From Streptococcus gordonii (GTDB lineage: Bacteria; Bacillota; Bacilli; Lactobacillales; Streptococcaceae): DNA of 64,000 nt. Under the pieces are notes generated by a model. That model did no database searches and was not told where the DNA came from. It saw nothing but the letters and a program-made list of their open reading frames with translations. The stretch lies in the NCBI RefSeq assembly GCF_001553855.1, contig NZ_LQWV01000001.1:191774-255773 (forward strand). The letters are read 5' to 3'. Made by a program: the position numbers and the translations under genes. Shown piece by piece: positions 37,363-49,045 of this stretch (the first letter of the stretch is position 1; the number at the start of each line of letters is the position of its first letter).

Positions 37363-37794
37363 TTAATCTTTTTTGCCATTATCGTCTTTGGCTTCCTCTT
37401 TTTCACGGGCAGGCTCTGCTTCTTTCTTTTCTTCTTTTTCCAGTTCAGACTTTTTATCTTTATCCTGATCCTTATCTAACCTGACTGATGGCTCCCTGAT
37501 AGCAAAGGTAAAATCGTAAGTCCGATCAGAGATCACTACATTGACAACCAACTGGTCCTTTTCTTTCTGGTATTGACTTTGGCCTTTATTAAAAGAAAAT
37601 TGTCCACTATCAGCTAGCTTCTGGTCTTTTGTCAGCAAGGCTATAGCGTAAGCTTCCTGTCTTTCTTGCTGGGCTAAAAGATTACGCTGATGGGCCGTCT
37701 GACGATTGAGATAAAACTGCAACAGCAGACTAAAAACGGCAGCCATAAGCAGGGCATAAAGCATGACCCCAGCCCTAATGTTCTTCTTCAACAC
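37363..37794 (-). CDS. comGG: Competence pseudopilin ComGG
   Basis: 143 residues with an N-terminal membrane helix (about 8-28) and a globular part. The C-terminal ~40 residues are almost entirely charged (Lys, Glu, Asp; for example [20 protein letters not shown]). It overlaps comGF by 20 bases and is the last pilus gene. ComGG is a minor pseudopilin of the transformation pilus. The acidic-basic tail is longer than I would expect for the core fold and may be species-specific. Confidence 0.85.
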   Translation of the reverse strand: MLKKNIRAGVMLYALLMAAVFSLLLQFYLNRQTAHQRNLLAQQERQEAYAIALLTKDQKLADSGQFSFNKGQSQYQKEKDQLVVNVVISDRTYDFTFAIREPSVRLDKDQDKDKKSELEKEEKKEAEPAREKEEAKDDNGKKD

Positions 37795-38215
37795 GATAGA
37801 TGTACTCTCTTTCTAGGCCATCTCTAAACTGCAGAAGCAAATGAACTATCTGACCTTCTTTATGTATTTGAGCAGCTTCTAGTCCATAAATCATGGGCTG
37901 ATAACCACGGCCATTCCCATCTGTTTTTCTAAAATCATCGCTTTTAGACTTACCAAATGCAATCGACTTGTCATCTTGTTTGACATAAAGCCTATTTTGC
38001 TCGACTTTTTCAAAATGGCTCCGAGATAATTCTGCATCTAACTGGTCCGCAAACAAGAGCCATTCCTTAGCCTTAGTTTGCTCTTGATACTGAATCTCAC
38101 TAGCTAGAAGCTTGGTCATTGCCTGGAAAACCAAGAGGCCACCACTGATGACCAAGAGGGCCACTAAGGCTTCCAGCAGGGTAAAGGCTGCTAGTTTACC
38201 TTTTTTCAACATCAA
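37775..38215 (-). CDS. comGF: Competence minor pseudopilin ComGF
   Basis: 146 residues with the prepilin-like start [22 protein letters not shown] followed by a ComGF-type domain ([22 protein letters not shown]). Gene overlaps on both sides (20 bases each) support coupled translation. It is a minor subunit of the competence pilus. Confidence 0.88.
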   Translation of the reverse strand: MMLKKGKLAAFTLLEALVALLVISGGLLVFQAMTKLLASEIQYQEQTKAKEWLLFADQLDAELSRSHFEKVEQNRLYVKQDDKSIAFGKSKSDDFRKTDGNGRGYQPMIYGLEAAQIHKEGQIVHLLLQFRDGLEREYIYRVEEEH

Positions 38216-38495
38216 TCAATTCCTCCCCCTGATGGAACACTCGAATCTGATTCTTTGTTCTCTGAATCCGAATTTCAATGCCATTTAAAGAAAGATGGTC
38301 CTGCCCTGTTTGGAGGGCCATTTGGGCCACCCTCAGGACCTCTTCTTTTTCTAAAATGACAGCTGCTTCTTTGCGTGATTGCGTGATTTGACCTAGTAGC
38401 AAACTTGCAATTACAGCAAAAACTCCCAAAGCTAGTAAGGCTTCCAGTAAGATGGTCCCTTTAATTTGTCGTTTTCTTAAATTTACCATTTCCAA
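38196..38495 (-). CDS. comGE: Competence minor pseudopilin ComGE
   Basis: 99 residues with the prepilin-type hydrophobic helix [21 protein letters not shown]. The cleavage site KG-T differs from the usual G-F context. The start may be the ATG at 38495 or the one two codons later. It overlaps comGD and comGF. Confidence 0.85.
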   Translation of the reverse strand: MEMVNLRKRQIKGTILLEALLALGVFAVIASLLLGQITQSRKEAAVILEKEEVLRVAQMALQTGQDHLSLNGIEIRIQRTKNQIRVFHQGEELIDVEKR

Positions 38496-38889
38496 TATAG
38501 AGTTGATAGGTCACCAGTCCTTCCTTGGTTTGAAACTGAACTTTACTGAGTGAAGAATTACCACCAGCCTTATCAAAATAGATCTGTGTAGATTCAGGTG
38601 CTTGGATTCCTTTGGGAATTGGAAGACGAGCATAACCGTTTGAAATCTCTTGACTGGATATTTCTAGCACCAGCTTTCTCTGAGAAGATACGCTAAGCTT
38701 CTGACTTTCCTGATAAAAATGCTCAAATTCTAAAAAGAAGATCTTTGCCTGAATCTGCTCAAAAGTAGCTTGAACTGAACTTGATAGAGCCAGCAAGATA
38801 AAACTGCTAATCATCAAGACCAAGAGGCTTTCCAAAACTGTAAAGGCCTTAATTTGCAACTGCCTGAGTCTCACTATTGTTCTTACCAT
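38461..38889 (-). CDS. comGD: Competence pseudopilin ComGD
   Basis: 142 residues. The prepilin signal IKAFTVLESLLVLMIS has the Glu at +5 of the mature protein. It is a minor pilin of the transformation pilus and is processed by the prepilin peptidase encoded elsewhere. It overlaps comGC by 41 bases and comGE by 35 bases. Confidence 0.9.
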   Translation of the reverse strand: MVRTIVRLRQLQIKAFTVLESLLVLMISSFILLALSSSVQATFEQIQAKIFFLEFEHFYQESQKLSVSSQRKLVLEISSQEISNGYARLPIPKGIQAPESTQIYFDKAGGNSSLSKVQFQTKEGLVTYQLYIGNGKFKKTTN

Positions 38890-39166
38890 AATAAGCCTTG
38901 TAAGAGTCTGCTTGCTTTTGACTAATGTTCCCAGCTGCGACTAGTTTGCTAAGGGTTGCTTGATCTCCTGTATTTTTGAGTTCATAGAGCTCAGCCTGGC
39001 TTTCAACTACCTTAACCACCGCAGCATTTCCAGTATCCGAAACAGCCTCTTTTTGCTTGGTTAGATTAGGTACAAACAAGAGCATAAGGACACTGATGAT
39101 CAGAAGGACGACTAGCATTTCTACCAGAGTAAAAGCTTTCACACGTAAATTTTTTAATTTGTTCAT
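38849..39166 (-). CDS. comGC: Competence major pilin ComGC
   Basis: 105 residues with the class III/IV prepilin signal RVKAFTLVEMLVVLLIISVLMLLFVP. Cleavage before Phe leaves the +5 Glu. It forms the shaft of the competence pilus that captures DNA. It overlaps comGB by 4 bases. Confidence 0.93.
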   Translation of the reverse strand: MNKLKNLRVKAFTLVEMLVVLLIISVLMLLFVPNLTKQKEAVSDTGNAAVVKVVESQAELYELKNTGDQATLSKLVAAGNISQKQADSYKAYYGKNNSETQAVAN

Positions 39167-40197
39167 AGATGAACCTCCATATTTTGATAAAGGGGCAATA
39201 GCATTGCCGCATACAATAAGACAATCATCAAGGCTACAAAGACAAAGACTAGGGGCTGAATCAGATTCATGGTCCGATTGACCCTACCAAAAAATTCTTC
39301 CCAAGTCTTAAGAGCATAGATTTCTAGTTCGCTTCCCAGCTTAGATTTGACTTCCCCGTATTCGATGATTAGAGACAATTCCTTTTTGAAAAAAGGATAC
39401 GAAGCAATTTTATCTGAAAATTCTTGACCGTTTTGTAAAGCTTGACCTAAATCTTGACCAATTTCCTGAAATAAAACCGAGCGTTGCTCTTGCATAATCT
39501 GAAAAATCTGACTGAGCTCCAAGCCTTGCCCAATCATATTGCCCCATTCACGCGCATAATAGGCGGTTAGGTAAATCTTTACAAAGGATCCAACAAAAGG
39601 CAGGCGAGCTAAGAAAGAGTATACAGGGATCCGTTTCTGGCCTTTGAAAATCAGATAAATCGCTCCTGTTAATCCAAGTAACATTAAGACAGATAGTAGA
39701 AAAATAGTCGGCAAATGACCAATGAGTTGAGTTGCAAAATTTTGACTGCTGAGTTGGGGTAATAGGTAATTTCTCAAGCCCATCATAATCAATACCAAAA
39801 AGCCAAGAAGCATCATGGGATAGGTCGCTACTTCAATTAACTTCTTTTTTACCTTCGCAAGATTATCCAGATATTCCTCTATTTTTAGCAAGGCAAGCGA
39901 TAAATTCCCATGTAGCTCAGCCAATGACAGCTGGGTTACTACCGCGTCAGAAAAACCAAGTCCAGTCATAATCTCTGAAAATGCTTGTCCATTAGCTAAG
40001 CCACGACGCATTTGCTGAACATAGTTCTGCTCCAAAAGAGCACTTCGTCCTAAAAAATCCACAGTCTCAGCCAAATGAAAACCACTAGAGAATAAATTAT
40101 TAAACAGTTCAATGACCTGTTTTTGCTTGCTAGTTCCTAATTTTTTCTGCCTCTGCTTGCTCAGGATGGATATGTCCTGCTGCAAGAAGCTGATCAA
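39163..40197 (-). CDS. comGB: Competence pilus platform protein ComGB
   Basis: About 344 residues of the GspF/PilC family, with two GspF domains and three membrane segments (YPMMLLGFLVLIMMGLRN; FVFVALMIVLLYAAMLL). The open frame begins at a TTG at 40248. I place the start at the TTG at 40197, giving MISFLQQDISILSKQ, because relatives begin about there; this is uncertain. It overlaps comGA by about 68 bases. Confidence 0.85.
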   Translation of the reverse strand: MISFLQQDISILSKQRQKKLGTSKQKQVIELFNNLFSSGFHLAETVDFLGRSALLEQNYVQQMRRGLANGQAFSEIMTGLGFSDAVVTQLSLAELHGNLSLALLKIEEYLDNLAKVKKKLIEVATYPMMLLGFLVLIMMGLRNYLLPQLSSQNFATQLIGHLPTIFLLSVLMLLGLTGAIYLIFKGQKRIPVYSFLARLPFVGSFVKIYLTAYYAREWGNMIGQGLELSQIFQIMQEQRSVLFQEIGQDLGQALQNGQEFSDKIASYPFFKKELSLIIEYGEVKSKLGSELEIYALKTWEEFFGRVNRTMNLIQPLVFVFVALMIVLLYAAMLLPLYQNMEVHL

Positions 40198-41068
40198 TCT
40201 GCTGATTCCAGACGGTCGGCTCGTGTTCTTGGTAGTTGTTGCTGGCAAAGTCTATCACACCTCCTCCCCCAATCAAGCGCTGATAGCAAATACCCTGTAA
40301 AACAATTTTTAGCTCCTCTTCGCTGACACCCAGCTCCAACAAACGCTCGTAAACACCAGGAATGCTTTTAGCATGAATCGTTGAAAAAACTGTAGCTCCC
40401 GTCAAGCTAGCTCGAACCACAGCTCTAGCAGTTTCACTATCCCGAATTTCTCCAATGATGAGCAAGTCCGGACGGTGACGCAGAGAAAGCTTAATCAGAC
40501 TTTCGTAAGTCAGACCAATCGTTTCATTCAGCTGTAGCTGAAGCATATCCTCTTGCTTGATTTCAACAGGATCCTCAATGGACATAACCTGCTGACCCTT
40601 AAATTTTAGCTGAGCTAATTGATGCATGAGAGTGGTCTTGCCACTCCCTACTGGTCCCGAAAAAAGATACAGTCCTCGATCCTTAAACTTCTCTCTAAAC
40701 TCAGGAAAATGAGTAAACCAAAACTTCAATTCTGTCTCTTCATCGTGCAAAAGTCGAATAACCAAACTTTCATATCCACGATAATCACCTACAGTTGACA
40801 GACGAATTGATGTTTCCTTATCATCATAACGATAATCACAGGATCCCAGCTGACTGCGACGTTTTTCTCCTACATTCATCCCAGCTAAAAATTTAAAATG
40901 ACTAATCACAGCGGCTAATTGGTCAAAATCATAAGTCTGTATGAAGCGTCGTTCATCACCAATCCGCATATAAAGTTCATAGCAATCATCCTTGGGTACA
41001 AAATAAATATCCTGAGCACACTCTTCCTTAGCCTGCCGGACAATCGCCTGGGCAATTTTTTGAACCAT
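40130..41068 (-). CDS. comGA: Competence pilus assembly ATPase ComGA
   Basis: 312-residue GspE/PilT-type secretion ATPase: Walker A FSGPVGSGKTTLMHQLAQL, Asp box VMSIEDPVE, Walker B DLLIIGEIRD and the His box TGATVFSTIHAK. It powers assembly of the transformation pilus and is the first gene of the seven-gene comG operon. GAGGGAGG precedes the ATG, and a perfect CIN-box lies about 60 bases upstream. Confidence 0.94.
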   Translation of the reverse strand: MVQKIAQAIVRQAKEECAQDIYFVPKDDCYELYMRIGDERRFIQTYDFDQLAAVISHFKFLAGMNVGEKRRSQLGSCDYRYDDKETSIRLSTVGDYRGYESLVIRLLHDEETELKFWFTHFPEFREKFKDRGLYLFSGPVGSGKTTLMHQLAQLKFKGQQVMSIEDPVEIKQEDMLQLQLNETIGLTYESLIKLSLRHRPDLLIIGEIRDSETARAVVRASLTGATVFSTIHAKSIPGVYERLLELGVSEEELKIVLQGICYQRLIGGGGVIDFASNNYQEHEPTVWNQQIDQLLAAGHIHPEQAEAEKIRN

Positions 41069-41126
41069 AAGACCTCCCTCAAATAAATTTTGTTGAAAAG
41101 TTTTTTCAAACCTTTCTTCAACTATT

Positions 41127-41134
41127 TATTCGTA
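41127..41134 (-). promoter_or_regulatory. CIN-box (ComX/SigX promoter) of the comG operon
   Basis: The minus strand reads TACGAATA exactly, preceded by a T-rich segment. That segment is also the T tail of the DUF1033 gene terminator. Confidence 0.92.
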
Positions 41135-41142
41135 AACACAAC

Positions 41143-41170
41143 AAAAAAACCGATTAAATTTATCGGTTTT
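41143..41170 (-). terminator. Terminator of the DUF1033 gene
   Basis: Stem AAAACCGAT / ATCGGTTTT with TTTG following on the minus strand, immediately before the comG CIN-box. Confidence 0.8.
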
Positions 41171-41180
41171 CTTCTTTATT

Positions 41181-41540
41181 TTATTTGATTCGGCATGATC
41201 GATGCTTCTCAAGCCCGTTTTGTTTAGCATAACCCGGACGGTATTTGCTTTTTGGAATAACCTTTTCATCTTCCAACAATATAATTGACCTATATTGCTG
41301 AACGTAGTCGTCACATTCTTCACACCATCTCTGATCTTTTTCATTCCAAAAGACAGTCATCAAATCACTGCGACTCTTATATTCTTTAAATTCTGTTTCT
41401 AATTTTAGCCATTGAATTTTATAGAATTTCAAAGCATCATAGTACTTTTCAAACCGTTGTTCTTGAATAATATCATTTTCCCAACCGTCTAAAAACCACC
41501 AGGGTTCAAAGTCCCCATACATTTCTACTACTCGGTACAT
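41181..41540 (-). CDS. DUF1033 family protein
   Basis: 119 residues from the ATG at 41540 (GGAAGAAAAT before it); a longer frame to 41573 lacks a ribosome site. The sequence starts MYRVVEMYGDFEPWWFLDGW, the hallmark of DUF1033, and is rich in Trp, Tyr and charged residues. It has no signal or membrane segment. Its place between rpoC and comG is conserved in streptococci. The function is unknown. Confidence 0.85.
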   Translation of the reverse strand: MYRVVEMYGDFEPWWFLDGWENDIIQEQRFEKYYDALKFYKIQWLKLETEFKEYKSRSDLMTVFWNEKDQRWCEECDDYVQQYRSIILLEDEKVIPKSKYRPGYAKQNGLEKHRSCRIK

Positions 41541-41752
41541 ATTTTCTTCCTTTGTACCGTATATTATATACAAAATCCTTTGATAATGAAACTAATTTGC
41601 TCATGGTTAGTTCTATATTTTAGACAAAATCAATGGGGATGCTTTATTTTATACTCTATAATCAAGCAATTCAGCTAAAATGGAGAATTTTCTCTCATCT
41701 TGCAAATACCAAAGCCTGAGATTTTTAGGGCTCAACCAAGCTTATCTCCGAT
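41541..41752. other. Intergenic stretch between rpoC and the DUF1033 gene
   Basis: AT-rich. It should hold the promoter of the DUF1033 gene, but no convincing -35/-10 pair was identified and no gene is supported. Confidence 0.4.
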
Positions 41753-41786
41753 AAAAAAGAAACCCGTTTTTAAAACGAGTTTCTTT
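41753..41786 (-). terminator. Terminator of rpoBC
   Basis: Long stem AAAGAAACTCGTTTT / AAAACGGGTTTCTTT (with G-U pairs) and TTTTTT on the minus strand, 5 bases past rpoC. Confidence 0.88.
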
Positions 41787-41790
41787 CATC

Positions 41791-44700
41791 TTATTCTGTG
41801 ACTAGTGTTTCAGTAGACTCTACGTCTTCTGGAGTCACCACAACTTCATCAATGATTTCAACTTCATTGATAGCTTGTGGTTCCAAGTTGCGGTAGCGAG
41901 CCATACCTGTACCAGCAGGGATAATCTTACCGATGATAACATTTTCCTTAAGTCCAAGCAGATGGTCTTTCTTACCACGGATAGCCGCATCAGTCAAGAC
42001 ACGAGTTGTTTCCTGGAAGGAAGCTGCAGACAGGAAGCTGTTTGTCTCAAGGGAAGCTTTGGTGATCCCCATGAGGACTGGACGAGCTGTCGCAGGTACA
42101 CCACCTGAGATAACTACATCACGGTTAGCATCTGTAAAGTCTGTAATATCCATAAGAGTTCCCATAAGGAGATCTGTATCACCTGGATCCATGACACGTA
42201 CTTTACGGATCATTTGACGAACCATTACTTCGATGTGCTTGTCACCGATTTCTACCCCTTGGCTACGGTAAACTTTCTGTACCTCAGCAAGCAGGTAAGT
42301 TTCAACGGACAAGACATCACGAACAGCCAGCAAGTGCTTAGGTTGGATAGAACCTTCTGTCAAAGCAGCACCGCGAGACACTTGGTCGCCTACTTCAACT
42401 TTCATACGAGCTGTAAATGGTACCACATACTCGCCTTCACCAGTTTGACCTTTAACAAAGACCTTCTTGGTACGAGTAGATGCATCTTCTTCGATGGCTG
42501 TAACCTCACCCTTGACTTCAGTGATAACCGCTTCCCCTTTCGGATTACGGGCTTCAAAGATTTCTTGGACACGAGGAAGACCTTGCGTGATATCTGAGCT
42601 TGAAGCAACACCACCCGTGTGGAAGGTACGCATGGTCAACTGAGTACCAGGTTCCCCGATAGATTGAGCAGCGATTGTTCCGACTGCTTCACCCACTTCA
42701 ACCGCATCACCAGTTGCCAAGTTAATACCATAACAGTGGCGGCAGACACCGTGACGAGTGTTACATGTTAGAACGCTGCGGATTGTGACTTCCGTCACTC
42801 CAGCATTAACCACTTGACGTGCCATATCCTCAGTTACAAGAACATCAGCAGGAACTAGGACTTCTCCTGTCTCAGGATGTTTAATAGATTTCTTAGTATA
42901 ACGACCAACCAAACGCTCTTCAAGAGGTTCGATCATTTCCTTACCATCTGTGATAGAAGTAATAAGGAGTCCACGATCTGTTCCACAGTCGTCTTCACGG
43001 ATGATAACGTCTTGAGCAACGTCAACCAAACGACGTGTCAGGTAACCAGAGTCGGCTGTCTTAAGGGCCGTATCCGTCATACCTTTACGAGCTCCGTGAG
43101 TTGAGAAGAACATTTCGAGTACTGACAAATCTTCACGGAAGTTAGACAAGATTGGCAATTCCATGATACGTCCGTTTGGCGCAGCCATCAAACCACGCAT
43201 ACCGGCAAGCTGTGAGAAGTTTGAGATGTTACCACGCGCTCCAGAGTCCATCATCATAACGATAGGGTTCTTCGGATCTTGGTTGGCAACCAAACGTTTT
43301 TCAAGTTTTTCACGGGCTGCACGCCATTCAGCAGTGACAGCATTGTAGCGTTCGTCGTCTGTGATCATACCACGGCGGAATTGTTTAGTGATTTGTTCTA
43401 CACGTTTGTGAGATTCTTCGATAATCTCAGCCTTGTCTTCGACAACCGGAATATCAGCGATACCCACTGTCAAACCAGCCAAAGTAGAATGGTGGTAACC
43501 CAAGTTCTTCAAACGGTCAAGCAGGGCAGATGTTTCTGTTGTACGGAAGCGTTTGAAGATTTCAGCGATAATATTCCCAAGATTTTTCTTCTTAAATGGT
43601 ACATTCAATTCAAGAGCTTGAATGGCTTCCTTGATATCTTTTCCTGATTCTAAGAAGTACTTATCCGGAACACCTTCAGTCAAGTTAGCATTGGTTGGCT
43701 CTTGCAGATAAGGCAATTCCTCCGGCATAATCGCATTAAAGAGAATTTTACCAACTGTGGTCATCAAAATTTTATGTTTTTGCGACTCAGTCCATGGTTT
43801 CGCCAGGCTATCGGTTGTGATACCTACACGAGTATGCAAGTGCACATAACCATTACGAAGAGCCATGACAGCTTCATCCATATCTTTGAAGACCATACCT
43901 TCGCCTTCGCGACCTGCTTCTTCCATAGTCAGGTAGTAGTTACCTAGGACCATATCCTGAGATGGCGTTACAACTGGTTTACCATCTTTAGGGTTCAAGA
44001 TATGCTCAGCAGCTAGCATGAGGATACGAGCTTCTGCTTGCGCTTCTTCTGAAAGCGGTACGTGGATAGCCATTTGGTCACCGTCAAAGTCGGCATTGTA
44101 GGCTTCACAGACCAATGGATGCAGACGCAAAGCTTTACCGTCAATTAGAACTGGCTCGAAGGCCTGGATTCCCAAACGGTGAAGGGTCGGTGCGCGGTTC
44201 AAGAGCACTGGGTGTTCCTTGATTACTTCTTCCAGGATATCCCAGATACGCTCATCTCCACGTTCCACCAAGCGTTTTGCAGCTTTTACGTTTTGCACGA
44301 TATCACGCGCAACGATTTCACGCATCACAAATGGTTTAAAGAGCTCAATCGCCATTTCACGTGGCACACCACATTGGTACATCTTTAGAGTTGGTCCAAC
44401 GGCGATAACAGAACGTCCTGAGAAGTCAACCCGTTTACCGAGCAAGTTTTGACGGAAGCGTCCTTGCTTCCCTTTAAGCATGTGGCTTAATGATTTAAGC
44501 GGACGGCTACCTGGTCCTGTGATCGGACGACCACGACGACCATTATCAATCAAAGCATCTACCGCTTCTTGAAGCATCCGCTTCTCATTTTGAACGATGA
44601 TACCAGGTGCATTCAACTCAAGCAAGCGCGCCAAACGATTGTTCCGGTTAATAACACGACGGTAAAGATCATTAAGGTCAGAAGCCGCAAAACGACCACC

Positions 44701-45438
44701 ATCCAGTTGAACCATCGGACGCAAATCTGGCGGAATAACCGGCAGAATATTGAGAACCATCCATTCTGGTTTATTACCAGACTTATAGAAGGCATCTAAG
44801 ACATCCAAACGACGGACAGCCTTAACACGTTTTTGTCCAGTCGCGGTTTTTAATTCTTCTTTGAGAACAGTAATTTCAGCTTCCAAGTCTACTTGTTTCA
44901 AGAGATCTTGAATAGCTTCCGCTCCCATCTTAGCTACAAATGAGCCTGCACCATACTCGCGCAAACGTTCACGGTACTCACGTTCAGTCATAATTGACTT
45001 GTGCTCTAGCGGTGTATCCTTAGGATCAATGACCACATAAGCCGCAAAATAAATGACTTCTTCCAAAGCACGAGGACTCATATCCAAAGTGAGTCCCATG
45101 CGGCTTGGAATTCCTTTAAAGTACCAAATATGTGAAACAGGTGCCTTCAATTCGATGTGCCCCATACGTTCACGACGAACTTTAGCGCGGGTTACTTCAA
45201 CACCACAGCGGTCACAAATAATTCCCTTGTAACGAATCCGTTTGTACTTACCACAAGCACATTCCCAATCCTTGGTTGGGCCAAAAATAACTTCGTCAAA
45301 GAGGCCTTCGCGTTCTGGTTTAAGTGTGCGGTAATTGATTGTTTCAGGTTTCTTCACTTCCCCATAAGACCATGAACGGACCTTATTGGGAGAAGCTAGG
45401 GTGATTTGCATACTTTTAAAACGATTTACATCAACCAC
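41791..45438 (-). CDS. rpoC: RNA polymerase subunit beta'
   Basis: 1215 residues, full length for streptococci. The zinc-binding [20 protein letters not shown] is near residue 70 and the catalytic Mg loop [12 protein letters not shown] is near 450. A second Cys cluster lies in the C-terminal third ([13 protein letters not shown]). It forms the catalytic centre with RpoB and is the second gene of the rpoB-rpoC operon, 40 bases after rpoB. Confidence 0.98.
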   Translation of the reverse strand: MVDVNRFKSMQITLASPNKVRSWSYGEVKKPETINYRTLKPEREGLFDEVIFGPTKDWECACGKYKRIRYKGIICDRCGVEVTRAKVRRERMGHIELKAPVSHIWYFKGIPSRMGLTLDMSPRALEEVIYFAAYVVIDPKDTPLEHKSIMTEREYRERLREYGAGSFVAKMGAEAIQDLLKQVDLEAEITVLKEELKTATGQKRVKAVRRLDVLDAFYKSGNKPEWMVLNILPVIPPDLRPMVQLDGGRFAASDLNDLYRRVINRNNRLARLLELNAPGIIVQNEKRMLQEAVDALIDNGRRGRPITGPGSRPLKSLSHMLKGKQGRFRQNLLGKRVDFSGRSVIAVGPTLKMYQCGVPREMAIELFKPFVMREIVARDIVQNVKAAKRLVERGDERIWDILEEVIKEHPVLLNRAPTLHRLGIQAFEPVLIDGKALRLHPLVCEAYNADFDGDQMAIHVPLSEEAQAEARILMLAAEHILNPKDGKPVVTPSQDMVLGNYYLTMEEAGREGEGMVFKDMDEAVMALRNGYVHLHTRVGITTDSLAKPWTESQKHKILMTTVGKILFNAIMPEELPYLQEPTNANLTEGVPDKYFLESGKDIKEAIQALELNVPFKKKNLGNIIAEIFKRFRTTETSALLDRLKNLGYHHSTLAGLTVGIADIPVVEDKAEIIEESHKRVEQITKQFRRGMITDDERYNAVTAEWRAAREKLEKRLVANQDPKNPIVMMMDSGARGNISNFSQLAGMRGLMAAPNGRIMELPILSNFREDLSVLEMFFSTHGARKGMTDTALKTADSGYLTRRLVDVAQDVIIREDDCGTDRGLLITSITDGKEMIEPLEERLVGRYTKKSIKHPETGEVLVPADVLVTEDMARQVVNAGVTEVTIRSVLTCNTRHGVCRHCYGINLATGDAVEVGEAVGTIAAQSIGEPGTQLTMRTFHTGGVASSSDITQGLPRVQEIFEARNPKGEAVITEVKGEVTAIEEDASTRTKKVFVKGQTGEGEYVVPFTARMKVEVGDQVSRGAALTEGSIQPKHLLAVRDVLSVETYLLAEVQKVYRSQGVEIGDKHIEVMVRQMIRKVRVMDPGDTDLLMGTLMDITDFTDANRDVVISGGVPATARPVLMGITKASLETNSFLSAASFQETTRVLTDAAIRGKKDHLLGLKENVIIGKIIPAGTGMARYRNLEPQAINEVEIIDEVVVTPEDVESTETLVTE

Positions 45439-45478
45439 TATTTCTTACCTTTCTTCATTTTCTAGTCAGTGTGAATTC

Positions 45479-48400
45479 TTATTCTTTTCCTTCAGCTTCA
45501 AAGGCTGCTTTCGCTTCTTGAGCTGCTTTTTCGCGCGCTTTTTCAAGATCGTCAACGTGAATCACGTCATCGTCTTCTCCTTCGTCTAGGTCGCGCAGTT
45601 CTACTTCATTATCATCTTCGTCGAGAACGCGCATGTCCAGACCAAGAGATTGCAATTCTTTAACAAGGACACGGAAGGATTCTGGCACACCTGGTTTTGG
45701 AATTGGTTTCCCTTTAGTGATAGCTTCATAAGCTTTCAGACGTCCATTAACATCATCTGACTTGTAAGTCAGGATTTCTTGCAGAACGTTAGAAGCACCA
45801 TAAGCTTCCAAGGCCCAAACTTCCATCTCACCAAAACGTTGTCCACCAAACTGAGCTTTACCTCCGAGTGGTTGTTGGGTAACCATTGAGTAAGGTCCTA
45901 CTGAGCGGGCGTGGAGTTTGTCATCTACCATGTGGTGGAGCTTGATCATGTACATGACACCGACAGATACACGGTTGTCAAATGGCTCACCTGTACGACC
46001 ATCATAAAGAACGGTCTTAGCATCACTATCCATACCAGCTTCACGAACAGTATCCCAAAGATCATCTGAGCTAGCTCCGTCAAAGACTGGAGTTGCAATG
46101 TGAATACCCAAATTACGTGCCGCCATACCAAGGTGGAGCTCCATAACCTGACCAATGTTCATACGAGATGGTACCCCGAGTGGGTTCAACATGATATCTA
46201 CTGGTGTTCCATCTGGCAAGTAAGGCATGTCTTCCACAGGAACGATACGGGATACAACCCCTTTGTTTCCGTGACGACCAGCCATCTTATCTCCGACCTT
46301 GATCTTACGTTTTTGAGCGATGTAGACACGAACCAGCATATTAACACCAGATTGTAGCTCATCACCATTTGCACGGGTAAAGATTTTCACATCACGAACG
46401 ACACCATCAGCCCCGTGAGGTACACGGAGAGACGTATCACGAACTTCGCGAGATTTGTCTCCGAAGATAGCGTGCAAGAGGCGCTCTTCAGCAGAAAGAT
46501 CTTTTTCACCCTTCGGAGTTACTTTTCCGACTAGGATGTCTCCTTCTTTAACTTCCGCTCCGATACGGATAATACCCATTTCGTCCAAATTGCGTAGGGC
46601 ATCTTCCCCTACGTTTGGAATTTCACGGGTAATTTCTTCAGGCCCAAGCTTTGTATCACGTGTTTCTGATTCATATTCTTCCAAGTGAACTGAGGTGTAG
46701 ACATCGTCTTTCACCAGACGCTCGCTCATGATAACCGCATCCTCGAAGTTGTAACCTTCCCATGTCATGTAGGCAACGATTGGGTTTTGTCCCAAGGCCA
46801 TTTCTCCATTTTCCATAGAAGGTCCGTCGGCGATAAAGTCACCTTTTTCTACGACATCGCCAACTTTAACAAGAGTACGTTGGTTATATGCAGTTCCTGA
46901 GTTAGAACGACGGAATTTTTGAATATGATAAACATCAAGTGATCCATCTTCACGACGGACTTCAACTTTATCTGCATCTGCATAAGTAACTTTACCATCA
47001 TGCTGGGCAATGACTGCAGCTCCAGAGTCATGAGCCGCTTGGTATTCCATACCAGTACCAACATAAGGCGCTTTTGGATCAATCAATGGTACAGCCTGAC
47101 GCTGCATGTTGGCACCCATGAGAGCACGGTTAGAGTCGTCATTTCCCAAGAATGGAATACATGCTGTCGCCACAGCAACTACCTGCTTAGGTGATACATC
47201 CATGTAATCTACTTGATCTGAAGGGAATTCTTGGTTGTTACCTTGGTGGCGTCCCATAACGATAGGCTCTGCAAAACCACCTTCTTCATTAAGCTTAGAG
47301 TTTGCCTGAGCTACGATAAACTCATCTTCTTCATCAGCTGTCAACCAAACGATTTCGTTGGTTACGATACCAGCTTCACGATCTACCTTGCGGTATGGCG
47401 TTTGGATAAATCCATATTTGTTAAGGTGTCCATAAGAAGACAAGTTATTGATCAAACCGATGTTTGGTCCTTCAGGCGTTTCGATTGGACACATACGGCC
47501 ATAGTGAGTATAGTGCACGTCCCGCACTTCATAGCCAGCACGGTCACGTGTCAAACCACCAGGTCCTAAGGCAGATAGACGACGTTTGTGAGAAAGCTCA
47601 GACAGCGGATTGTGTTGGTCCATGAACTGAGACAACTGTGAAGAACCAAAGAATTCTTTAATGGCTGCAGTTACTGGACGAATATTAATGATTTGTTGCG
47701 GTGTAAGGACTTCATTATCTTGAACAGACATCCGTTCACGAACGTTACGCTCCATCCGAGAAAGTCCCAGACGAACTTGGTTAGCCAAAAGCTCACCAAC
47801 CGCACGAATACGACGGTTCCCCAAGTGGTCAATATCATCTACACGACCGATACCTTCAGCCAAGTTAAGGAAATAACTCATCTCAGCCAAGATGTCAGCC
47901 GGTGTTACAGTCCGAACCTTATCAGACGGATTCGCGTTACCAATAATGGTCACAACACGATCTGGATCAGTCGGTGCCACTACCTTGAACTTCTGCAATT
48001 CTACAGGAGCTGTCAAAACAGCTGAATCATTTGGAATATAAGTGATTTTATTCAAACCATTGTCCAACTGCTCTGCAATACTGTCAATCACACTGCGAGT
48101 CATAAGAGTTCCTGCTTCAACAAGGATTTCACCTGTTTCAGCATCCACAAGAGGCTCAGCAATTGTTTGGTTTAGTAAACGAGTCTTGATGTTGAGCTTC
48201 TTATTAATCTTGTAGCGTCCAACAGCTGCCAAATCATAGCGATGTGGATCAAAGAAGCGAGCGACAAGAAGTGAACGAGAACTTTCAGCTGTCTTAGGTT
48301 CACCTGGACGGAGACGCTCATAGATTTCTTTCAGTGCTTCATCCGTGCGGGAATCCATAGGATTTTTGTGAATATCTTTTTCGATAGTATTGCGCACTAA

Positions 48401-49045
48401 GTCGCTATCACCAAAAATGTCAAAGATTTCATCATCGCCTGAGAAACCAAGCGCACGCACTAGAGTGGTAAATGGAATCTTCCGTGTCCGGTCAATACGA
48501 GTGTAGGCAATGTCTTTTGAATCTGTTTCCAGCTCCAACCATGCTCCACGGTTAGGAATAACAGTTGATCCATAGCCGATTTTTCCGTTTTTATCGACTT
48601 TATCATTGAAGTAAACACCTGGAGAACGTACCAACTGAGATACGATAATCCGCTCACCACCATTGATGATGAAAGTTCCCATTTCAGTCATAATAGGGAA
48701 ATCGCCAAAGAAGACTTCCTGTGTCTTGATTTCACCAGTTTCCTTGTTAATCAGACGGAAAGTCACAAAAATTGGCGCTGAGTAGCTGGCATCATGAATG
48801 CGTGCTTCTTCCAGCGTATATTTTGGTTCTCTAATTTCATAACCAACAAATTCCAGCTCCATAGTGTCGGTAAAGTTTGAAATTGGAAGTACATCTTCAA
48901 AAACTTCCTTCAAACCATGATCCAAGAAGTCTTTAAAAGAATCTGTTTGAATCTCAATTAAGTTAGGTAAATCAAGAACTTCCTTAATTCTTGAAAAACT
49001 ACGACGGGTACGATGTTTCCCGTATTGAACGTCATGTCCTGCCAA
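45479..49045 (-). CDS. rpoB: RNA polymerase subunit beta
   Basis: 1188 residues. The rifampicin-binding region reads [31 protein letters not shown], with the sensitive-type residues D, H and S in place by inspection. The C-terminal [19 protein letters not shown] is also conserved. The C-terminus is acidic and Lys/Glu-rich, as in other streptococci. Expression starts from a promoter about 360 bases upstream, giving a long structured leader. Confidence 0.98.
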   Translation of the reverse strand: MAGHDVQYGKHRTRRSFSRIKEVLDLPNLIEIQTDSFKDFLDHGLKEVFEDVLPISNFTDTMELEFVGYEIREPKYTLEEARIHDASYSAPIFVTFRLINKETGEIKTQEVFFGDFPIMTEMGTFIINGGERIIVSQLVRSPGVYFNDKVDKNGKIGYGSTVIPNRGAWLELETDSKDIAYTRIDRTRKIPFTTLVRALGFSGDDEIFDIFGDSDLVRNTIEKDIHKNPMDSRTDEALKEIYERLRPGEPKTAESSRSLLVARFFDPHRYDLAAVGRYKINKKLNIKTRLLNQTIAEPLVDAETGEILVEAGTLMTRSVIDSIAEQLDNGLNKITYIPNDSAVLTAPVELQKFKVVAPTDPDRVVTIIGNANPSDKVRTVTPADILAEMSYFLNLAEGIGRVDDIDHLGNRRIRAVGELLANQVRLGLSRMERNVRERMSVQDNEVLTPQQIINIRPVTAAIKEFFGSSQLSQFMDQHNPLSELSHKRRLSALGPGGLTRDRAGYEVRDVHYTHYGRMCPIETPEGPNIGLINNLSSYGHLNKYGFIQTPYRKVDREAGIVTNEIVWLTADEEDEFIVAQANSKLNEEGGFAEPIVMGRHQGNNQEFPSDQVDYMDVSPKQVVAVATACIPFLGNDDSNRALMGANMQRQAVPLIDPKAPYVGTGMEYQAAHDSGAAVIAQHDGKVTYADADKVEVRREDGSLDVYHIQKFRRSNSGTAYNQRTLVKVGDVVEKGDFIADGPSMENGEMALGQNPIVAYMTWEGYNFEDAVIMSERLVKDDVYTSVHLEEYESETRDTKLGPEEITREIPNVGEDALRNLDEMGIIRIGAEVKEGDILVGKVTPKGEKDLSAEERLLHAIFGDKSREVRDTSLRVPHGADGVVRDVKIFTRANGDELQSGVNMLVRVYIAQKRKIKVGDKMAGRHGNKGVVSRIVPVEDMPYLPDGTPVDIMLNPLGVPSRMNIGQVMELHLGMAARNLGIHIATPVFDGASSDDLWDTVREAGMDSDAKTVLYDGRTGEPFDNRVSVGVMYMIKLHHMVDDKLHARSVGPYSMVTQQPLGGKAQFGGQRFGEMEVWALEAYGASNVLQEILTYKSDDVNGRLKAYEAITKGKPIPKPGVPESFRVLVKELQSLGLDMRVLDEDDNEVELRDLDEGEDDDVIHVDDLEKAREKAAQEAKAAFEAEGKE

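Noticed and set aside
41875-48663. Many open frames antisense to rpoC and rpoB, or in other frames
   Set aside because: Shadows of long, strongly biased genes; compositions are unlike proteins of this genome.
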